In this document: in pieces, positions 58,850 through 64,000 of the stretch
Layout: each line of letters opens with the position of its first letter
Position numbering within the stretch: position 1 is the first letter of the stretch
Source of the DNA: Neorhizobium populisoli
Lineage (GTDB): Bacteria; Pseudomonadota; Alphaproteobacteria; Rhizobiales; Rhizobiaceae
DNA length: 64,000 bases
Assembly: GCF_019430945.1 (NCBI RefSeq)
Contig: NZ_JAHYCB010000001.1
Coordinates: 248,001-312,000, forward strand
Direction of reading: 5' to 3'
Made by a program: the position numbers and the translations under genes
The notes under the pieces: model-generated
Databases searched by the model: none
What the model was told of the DNA's origin: nothing
Seen by the model: the letters and a program-made list of their open reading frames with translations, nothing else

Positions 58850-59131
58850 ATGAACCGAGATTACCTTTCCGACATCGACCGGCTGGGCCGTCAGCTTTCC
58901 GATCTGCGGGCCATCTTCGCTCGACAGGCGGGAGATTCGGCCGATGACGCCGCAGCCTATATCGCGCCCCGCGCGCGGCAGTTCGCACGCCAGTTCCGGC
59001 ATGAGGGTTATGGCCTTGCGGCTGCTGCCCGCCATAATCCTTCGGCGGCGACCGGGGCCGTTCTCGGTGCTCTGGCGATAGGTGCAGCTGTCGGCTTGCT
59101 TCTCGCGGGCTCTTCACGGCGCGACTATTGA
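58850..59131 (+). CDS. Small membrane-anchored protein, DUF883/ElaB-like layout
   Basis: A 93-residue protein: an N-terminal amphipathic helical part with Asp/Arg (DIDRLGRQLSDLRAIFARQ), then a C-terminal membrane segment (AVLGALAIGAAVGLLLAGSS). This is the layout of the ElaB/YqjD (DUF883) ribosome-associated inner-membrane proteins, but similarity is only by architecture. It starts 2 bp after the upstream gene's stop, so the two are co-transcribed. Confidence 0.7.
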   Translation: MNRDYLSDIDRLGRQLSDLRAIFARQAGDSADDAAAYIAPRARQFARQFRHEGYGLAAAARHNPSAATGAVLGALAIGAAVGLLLAGSSRRDY

Positions 59132-59203
59132 TCTGTCGTGGCAATTGGTGCCGGTCGCACCGATTGCTTCCGCAGCGAGATGATCGAGATCGAGCCAATA
59201 CAG

Positions 59204-59228
59204 AAAAAGCGCCCAACGGGCGCTTTTT
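59204..59228. terminator. Bidirectional terminator
   Basis: An 11-bp stem, AAAAAGCGCCC/GGGCGCTTTTT, with a 3-base loop, lies between the convergent genes at 59131 and 59256. Its A and T runs let it work for both strands. Confidence 0.9.
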
Positions 59229-59255
59229 CAACAATACGCTCTGAACGCGATAAGC

Positions 59256-59834
59256 TCAGTGCGAGCGGCTTACCGGGTTCGGATTGTCGGGATGAATCTC
59301 GGCCGCCATCAGACCCTTGTCGCCAGGTCCGAAACGAACCAGTACGACCTGTCCCGGGCGAAGCTCGGTGAGACCGAAACGTCGAAGCGTTTCCATATGG
59401 ACGAAAATGTCTTCCGTGCCCTCACCGCGTGTCAGGAAGCCGAAGCCCTTGGTGCGGTTGAACCACTTGACCAGAGCCCGCTCGAGACCGCTCGTGGCGG
59501 TCACCTGTACGTGAGTGCGCACCGGTGGCAGGTCCGACGGATGAACCGCCGTCGACTGATCCATGGAAAGAATGCGGAAGGCCTGATAGCCGCGGTCCCT
59601 CTTCTGGATCATCGCGACGATGCGCGTTCCTTCCAGAATGGTTTGGTATCCATCGCGGCGAAGGCAGGTCACATGCAGAAGAACATCCTGCATCCCATTG
59701 TCCGGAACGATGAAGCCGAACCCTTTCGCCACATCGAACCATTTGACGACGCCAGTAATTTCAATGAGCTCGACCGGTTCCCCCGAGAACTCCTCGAAAC
59801 TGGCAACGCCTTTCGATGACATCCTGTCTGCCAT
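59256..59834 (-). CDS. Double cold-shock-domain protein
   Basis: A 192-residue protein with two CspA-like domains. The first, at about 25-92, has [18 protein letters not shown] and QDVLLHVT. The second, at about 118-185, has [18 protein letters not shown] and [11 protein letters not shown]1 and RNP2 motifs are intact in the second; in the first KGFGFI and VLLHV are present. It binds RNA or single-stranded DNA. The linker contains [15 protein letters not shown]. Start is one of two ATGs (59834, 59822). Confidence 0.92.
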   Translation of the reverse strand: MADRMSSKGVASFEEFSGEPVELIEITGVVKWFDVAKGFGFIVPDNGMQDVLLHVTCLRRDGYQTILEGTRIVAMIQKRDRGYQAFRILSMDQSTAVHPSDLPPVRTHVQVTATSGLERALVKWFNRTKGFGFLTRGEGTEDIFVHMETLRRFGLTELRPGQVVLVRFGPGDKGLMAAEIHPDNPNPVSRSH

Positions 59835-60033
59835 ATCCTGTCGGCCCCTCGATTACGCGTTACGACGTGACGGATTTTAACTGATTCTTAGAGGATAGAT
59901 TAACATCCCGCTAACCGTCCAGCGCAAGCCCCCGTCTTGGCTTTATCCACCCTCATCTCTATTTAGAGTGGCTTGCTCCAAGCTGTCGTCTGCGCCATAT
60001 CCTTGCGGTGTTTCATCGGAGGGAGACTTCATA

Positions 60034-60474
60034 ATGCGTTATCTGCACACCATGGTCCGGGTCAAAGACCTGGATGCCTCACTTCATTTCTATACAACCG
60101 TTTTTGGCCTCGTGGAAACCCGCCGCATCGACAACGAGAAGGGCCGCTTCACGCTGGTCTTCCTTGCCGCCCCGGAAGATTTCGACGATGCCAAACAGGT
60201 GGGCGCCCCCACCCTCGAACTCACCTACAACTGGGATACCGAAGATTACACGGGCGGGCGCAATTTCGGCCACCTCGCCTATGAGGTCGACAACGTCTAC
60301 GAGTTCTGCCAGCGCGTTTCGGATGCTGGCATCACCATCAACCGCCCGCCGCGGGAAGGCCGCATGGCTTTCGTGAAATCGCCGGACGGGATTTCATTCG
60401 AAATCCTGCAGAAGGGCGAGAACCTGCCGGTCGCCGAGCCCTGGGCATCTGCTCCGAACATCGGCAGCTGGTAA
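60034..60474 (+). CDS. gloA: Lactoylglutathione lyase (glyoxalase I)
   Basis: A 146-residue metalloenzyme converting the methylglyoxal-glutathione hemithioacetal to S-lactoylglutathione. It has the family start MRYLHTMVRVKDLDASLHFY (metal His5), ELTYNWDTE (Glu near 60), FGHLAYEVDN (His near 80) and GISFEIL (Glu near 130). GGGAG lies 8 bases before the ATG. Single gene, divergent from the cold-shock gene. Confidence 0.96.
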   Translation: MRYLHTMVRVKDLDASLHFYTTVFGLVETRRIDNEKGRFTLVFLAAPEDFDDAKQVGAPTLELTYNWDTEDYTGGRNFGHLAYEVDNVYEFCQRVSDAGITINRPPREGRMAFVKSPDGISFEILQKGENLPVAEPWASAPNIGSW

Positions 60475-60697
60475 CCGCGATACCGCTCGGCGGCCATTTT
60501 TCCGGCCGCCGTGCTTCTTGCCTGCCGCGAGGCTTGTGTCAGGCTTTCCGAGCCTCCGTGCCGCCACATTCGCCGGGTTGTCCTCGCCCCGCTTCCACCC
60601 GATGCTCAATTCCAATGATTCGCCGCATGACGCGCGCGACGTGAGTTGACGGGGCATTCCCTTGCAGAACCTATCCTACACCCATTCGAACGTCCGC

Positions 60698-61306
60698 ATG
60701 ACGCTGGCGGCCGTAGGCATCTGCGCACTTGCGCTCTCGGGCTGCAATACGACGAAGAAGGTGGCCGATGCCTCTCCGCCGGCAGCCGGTGCCAATGGCT
60801 TGCCGGCCCGATCAAACATGCTGGCCAAGGACAGCATGCTGTCGAAGGACAGTGTTTTGCCCAAAGGCAGCGTCTTAGCCAAGAATGGCACGACCCCTTC
60901 CAGCCTGCATGTCGACCCAGTGGCCTCGAGAGATTCGGCAAGACAGGCTGCAGTCCGCCCGGGCGTGCAGACGCTGTCGCCTGAACAGGCCGCCGCCCTG
61001 GTCGGCACGCTTGCCCCCACACCGGCACCGGCGAGCAATTTCCCTCCTGCCCCTGCCGCCCCGACGCAGCAGGCATCGATCGCAGGCCTTGCGACCCAGC
61101 CGACTGGCGTACGCGCCGACGCCGGCACGATTTTCTCGGCTGCACCGCCGGCGCCGCCGGTCGCAACGAGCGCAAACGGACCGGTTCCAGCCGACCTGCC
61201 ACGCAGAAACTTCAACGCGATGACCGCCAGCGTCTTCAGCGCGCCACAGCCCTCGCCGGCAGCGGCCTGCGGCACCGACGCGCAGGGCAATCCGTTAAGC
61301 TGCTGA
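60698..61306 (+). CDS. Lipoprotein with six-residue repeats, unassigned
   Basis: A 202-residue lipoprotein. The signal peptide ends in a lipobox (LALSGC, Cys at about 16). It then shows four tandem six-residue units (MLAKDS, MLSKDS, VLPKGS, VLAKNG) at about 45-68, and a long Ala/Pro-rich region to the C-terminal pair of Cys (AACGTD, LSC). No family recognised. The ATG at 60698 is preferred; a TTG at 60662 is possible. Confidence 0.7.
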   Translation: MTLAAVGICALALSGCNTTKKVADASPPAAGANGLPARSNMLAKDSMLSKDSVLPKGSVLAKNGTTPSSLHVDPVASRDSARQAAVRPGVQTLSPEQAAALVGTLAPTPAPASNFPPAPAAPTQQASIAGLATQPTGVRADAGTIFSAAPPAPPVATSANGPVPADLPRRNFNAMTASVFSAPQPSPAAACGTDAQGNPLSC

Positions 61307-61383
61307 TTCGGCCAGTCTTTTCACGCTAAAATCGCTTCCGCAAAACGACTGTCATTTTTTTGCAAAAAACATGATTTTGACGC

Positions 61384-61412
61384 TTGCGGGAAAGAAATCA
61401 CCCCACTATAAG
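61384..61412 (+). promoter_or_regulatory. Promoter of tRNA-Glu copy 1
   Basis: TTGCGG, a 17-bp spacer and TATAAG, with the -10 ending 20 bp before the tRNA. Confidence 0.75.
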
Positions 61413-61432
61413 GGCGCCACAACGAAGCGCAG

Positions 61433-61507
61433 GCGCCCTTCGTCTATCGGTTAGGACACCAGATTTTCATTCTGGGAAGAGGGGTTCGACTCCCCTAGGG
61501 CGTGCCA
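61433..61507 (+). tRNA. tRNA-Glu (TTC), copy 1
   Basis: A 75-base cloverleaf with CCA encoded. The anticodon loop is TTTTCAT (anticodon TTC), and the T arm GGGGTTCGACTCCCC is normal. The first acceptor pair is G-U (GCGCCCT with AGGGCGT). The gene is identical to copy 2. Confidence 0.95.
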
Positions 61508-61548
61508 CTTCTATCTCCCCAAGTCATTGTTTTATCTTTATTTGTATC

Positions 61549-61584
61549 ATCCGGTACGCGCATTTTCGTGTCCGGATTTTTTTT
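61549..61584 (+). terminator. Terminator of tRNA-Glu copy 1
   Basis: Stem ATCCGG/CCGGAT with a long loop is followed by eight T. Confidence 0.7.
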
Positions 61585-61618
61585 GCATTCGCACTGTGGA
61601 AAAACTGTAATTTAGCGC

Positions 61619-61647
61619 TTGCGGGAAAGAAATCACCCCACTATAAG
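61619..61647 (+). promoter_or_regulatory. Promoter of tRNA-Glu copy 2
   Basis: TTGCGG, 17-bp spacer, TATAAG, as in copy 1. The -10 ends 21 bp before the tRNA. Confidence 0.75.
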
Positions 61648-61668
61648 GGCGCTCACCACGAAGCGCAG

Positions 61669-61743
61669 GCGCCCTTCGTCTATCGGTTAGGACACCAGAT
61701 TTTCATTCTGGGAAGAGGGGTTCGACTCCCCTAGGGCGTGCCA
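61669..61743 (+). tRNA. tRNA-Glu (TTC), copy 2
   Basis: 75 bases, identical in sequence to copy 1 and with CCA encoded. Confidence 0.95.
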
Positions 61744-61798
61744 CTTCTCTCTCCCATTTTGATGCTATGCTTGATATTTGAACGCCGCGGACCGGATG

Positions 61799-62548
61799 TC
61801 AGGGCGTTTCGGATGTGCTGATCTGCACCTGCCAGTGGTCCATCTGCTTTTTGTCATACTTGCCTTTGCGACCGCGATTCCAGGTTATCCCGCGCTTGGT
61901 GATCCGCGCGGGTATCCCGGCAATCACCACGCCCTCCTCATCGAATTCCCCATTCACGAATGACATCGCACCTACGATCGAATCAGAGGGTATTTTCGCG
62001 CCTTTGCTGATCATCGAATTGGCACCGATCCAAACATGATCGCCGATACGCACGCCTGCTGCCGGATTTATGCGCTTGCCGGTGGCGCGATCGATGACCG
62101 AATGAGCATCCGTTGTGCGGATTTCGATATTTCGCGATAGCATGCACCACGCGCCTATCTGAACCTCACAGCCCTCCTGACAAAGGATGTAGGCACTGAT
62201 GGTCGTCGAATGATCCCCGAAGGAAACCGTTTGCCCGTCACCCTTTACGAGAATGTCACCGCGGAAATGCGCATCTTTGCCGATTACAATGCGGTTGGAA
62301 TTGCCTTCCACCTGGATCGTTCCGGAAAAACGCGCGCCTTCGCCAATCTCCAGATGATTGGCCGTCCCGTTTTTCACGCCGATTCTGCCTTCAAGGCTCG
62401 CAGCGTCCCGGATATTCTGTGTATTCGCCCTGCCCCACGCGTTCACGAATAGCCATCCCCGGATTCGTCTCATGAGACGGTCGCCGATCGCGTTCTTCTG
62501 CATCGCGCCGAAAAGCCGGGACGTTATGGTATCCTTGAGCAATTCCAC
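61799..62548 (-). CDS. Hexapeptide-repeat acyltransferase
   Basis: A 249-residue protein with a left-handed beta-helix (about 50-200) made of hexapeptide repeats such as IGEGAR, VIGKDA and IGAWCM, the usual loop RTTDAHSVID near 145, and the final GVRIGDHVWIGANSMISKGAKI motif. It most resembles WbbJ/LbetaH acetyltransferases of polysaccharide synthesis; the acceptor sugar is unknown. It begins with a helical N-terminal part. Its strand matches recJ, 92 bp upstream, but no operon is clear. Confidence 0.85.
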   Translation of the reverse strand: MELLKDTITSRLFGAMQKNAIGDRLMRRIRGWLFVNAWGRANTQNIRDAASLEGRIGVKNGTANHLEIGEGARFSGTIQVEGNSNRIVIGKDAHFRGDILVKGDGQTVSFGDHSTTISAYILCQEGCEVQIGAWCMLSRNIEIRTTDAHSVIDRATGKRINPAAGVRIGDHVWIGANSMISKGAKIPSDSIVGAMSFVNGEFDEEGVVIAGIPARITKRGITWNRGRKGKYDKKQMDHWQVQISTSETP

Positions 62549-62640
62549 TCCTCCAGCCGAACTCAGCTTATACTCTTTGTCAGAGTTCAGGCCTCAAAGG
62601 TAGATCGCACCAGAGATCTCGAGGAACCACGGCAGGCATT

Positions 62641-64000
62641 TTAAGGCGCCTTTGCTGCGTCTAAGACGCGTAGCTGGATACGGCGGCTACCCTGCCAATG
62701 ATCGGCGCCGATACAGCCTGCGACATGCAGCTGCGAACCGCGCGAATTCAGGAGAAGATTGCCGAGCGGCGTGTCGGCGGCGCGGAAGGCGATCCCATCG
62801 ATTCGCGAGCCATCTGCTGCTTCCAATGTGATCTTCACATGAGCCGTGCCGACGAGCCGCGAATCCTTCAGGCGATGGGCGGGAATTGCAAAGACCGGCT
62901 GTGCGTGACCCGAACCATAAGGACCGGCCTGTTCCAGTTGATCGTAAAGTTCAAGCGTGGCGCCGGAGGCGGAAAGAGCCCCGTCGATCTTCAGCACGTG
63001 GTTTGCGACCAGCGTCGAGACGCTATCCTCGGCGGTTTCCTCGAAGAAGGCGCGCAGGCGGCCGAGATTGGCGCGCTCGACGGTCAAGCCCGCTGCCATG
63101 GCATGGCCGCCGCCCTTGACCAGCATGCCCTGCTCCACGGCCGCACGCACCATGCGGCCCATGTCGAAGCCGTTGATCGAGCGACCGGAGCCTGTACCCT
63201 TGCCGGATGGGTCGAAGGCGATCGCGAAGGCCGGCCGCTTGAACTTCTCCTTGATTCGCGCGGCGATGAGGCCAACGATGCCCGGATGCCAGCTCTCGCG
63301 GGCGGTGACGATGACCGAAGCGCCCTCGCCGTTTCCGTATTCGGCCAGAACCTCGGCCTCGGCTTCCGCCAGCATGGCGGCCTCCATGGCCTGGCGTTCC
63401 TTGTTCAGATCATCCAGCCGCGCCGCGATCTCTTCTGCCTCGATCGTATCCTCGATCGTCAGAAGCCGGCTGCCGAGCGCCGCGTCGCCTATGCGCCCGC
63501 CCGCATTGATGCGCGGGCCGATCAGGAAGCCGAAATGATAAGGGGTCACGGGACCGCCGAGGCCAGCCTTGCGGAACAGTGCGGCCAGCCCGGCATTGCC
63601 CATGTGGCGCGCAGCGAGCAGGCCCTTGACCACATAGGCGCGGTTCAGGCCCTTTAGCGGGACGACGTCGCAGACGGTCGCCAGCGCCACGATATCGAGC
63701 CAGGCGAGCAGGTCGAGCGATTTGGCGCGCGGATCGCCGATCTTGCGCATGTGGCGCGCGGCAGCGACCAGAACCATGAAGACGACGCCTGCAGCGCAGA
63801 GATGCCCCTGCCCCGACAGATCGTCTTCCCGGTTCGGGTTGACCAGCGCGTGGCAGGGCGGCAATTCCTGGCCGAGCTGATGGTGGTCGATGACGACCAC
63901 GTCGCAACCCTCTTCCGTGGCTGCAGCAAGCGCATCGAAGCTGGTCGAGCCGCAATCGACGGTGACGATCAGCCCGGCGCCATTGGTGATCAGCTGACGG
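62641..64000 (-). CDS. recJ: Single-stranded-DNA exonuclease RecJ (5' end outside window)
   Basis: C-terminal 453 residues of a DHH-family 5'-3' exonuclease used in recombination and mismatch repair. The frame is open to the window end. It shows VVIDHHQLG (the DHH motif), a DHHA1 domain with GGRIGDAALGSRLL and the GGHAMAAGLTV metal-site motif, and a final OB-like domain. The N-terminal DHH part, with the first catalytic Asp residues, lies past base 64000. Confidence 0.93.
   Translation of the reverse strand, partial: RQLITNGAGLIVTVDCGSTSFDALAAATEEGCDVVVIDHHQLGQELPPCHALVNPNREDDLSGQGHLCAAGVVFMVLVAAARHMRKIGDPRAKSLDLLAWLDIVALATVCDVVPLKGLNRAYVVKGLLAARHMGNAGLAALFRKAGLGGPVTPYHFGFLIGPRINAGGRIGDAALGSRLLTIEDTIEAEEIAARLDDLNKERQAMEAAMLAEAEAEVLAEYGNGEGASVIVTARESWHPGIVGLIAARIKEKFKRPAFAIAFDPSGKGTGSGRSINGFDMGRMVRAAVEQGMLVKGGGHAMAAGLTVERANLGRLRAFFEETAEDSVSTLVANHVLKIDGALSASGATLELYDQLEQAGPYGSGHAQPVFAIPAHRLKDSRLVGTAHVKITLEAADGSRIDGIAFRAADTPLGNLLLNSRGSQLHVAGCIGADHWQGSRRIQLRVLDAAKAP

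Larger units (their letters stand above)
61382..61517. repeat. Duplicated tRNA-Glu unit, copy 1
   Basis: About 136 bp carrying promoter, leader and tRNA-Glu. It is almost identical to 61617-61753; differences are a few bases in the leader and after the CCA. Confidence 0.9.
61617..61753. repeat. Duplicated tRNA-Glu unit, copy 2
   Basis: Second copy of the tRNA-Glu transcription unit, 235-236 bp downstream of the first. Confidence 0.9.

Overview
The window is a chromosomal segment of an alphaproteobacterium of the Rhizobiaceae (Rhizobium/Agrobacterium/Neorhizobium type). The evidence is the gene order (pdhA-pdhB, eno, kdsA, lexA-comEC, gltA, then the lipid A/envelope cluster running to rpsB), the general amino-acid transporter aapJQMP, a RIME-type intergenic element, an EipB (DUF1849) gene and a GAAC-N7-GAAC SOS box. 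Most of the DNA is GC-rich. The main exception is an AT-richer patch near 53.3-55.7 kb. Assignments come from reading motifs and context; no database search was run.

Layout. 1-5.3 kb: pdhB (cut by the window edge), pdhA, a FtsB/DivIC-like gene, eno and kdsA, with a RIME element and a strong terminator after eno. 5.3-9.6 kb: a VOC protein in an operon with kdsA, then lexA with its SOS operator, overlapping convergently with comEC. 9.9-25.2 kb: gltA and a conserved hypothetical, then a long minus-strand run for ribosomal protein S2, EF-Ts, UMP kinase, ribosome recycling, undecaprenyl-PP and CDP-diacylglycerol synthesis, RseP, BamA and lipid A assembly (lpxD-fabZ-lpxA-lpxI-lpxB). 25.4-27.6 kb: a divergent LysR/SDR/SnoaL-like module.

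27.6-32.0 kb: a tight four-gene operon encoding a TelA protein, a lipoprotein that fuses a solute-binding domain to a VWA domain, an XpaC-like membrane protein and a second, Tat-type solute-binding protein related to the first. There is no transporter permease or ATPase. This is the best candidate for an undescribed system. 32.3-42.3 kb: envelope and housekeeping genes (EipB-like, RidA, GDPD, GNAT, HIT, KptA, clpA-clpS, phasin, DUF3126, cysE). 42.4-45.1 kb: an alpha/beta hydrolase and a small membrane-protein gene split exactly by an IS701-type element with a TTAA target duplication.

45.2-52.6 kb: a zinc-finger protein, an FAD monooxygenase, metC and the aapJQMP operon. 52.6-57.1 kb: a possible outer-membrane barrel and an incomplete K-antigen/capsule export set (KpsT-, KpsE- and KpsC-like) with no adjacent KpsM permease. 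57.1-64 kb: tRNA-Arg(TCT), a complex I accessory subunit, tRNA-Pro(TGG), DUF192, small envelope proteins, a double cold-shock protein, gloA, a repeat-bearing lipoprotein, two tandem tRNA-Glu(TTC) units each with its own promoter, a hexapeptide acyltransferase and recJ (cut by the window edge).
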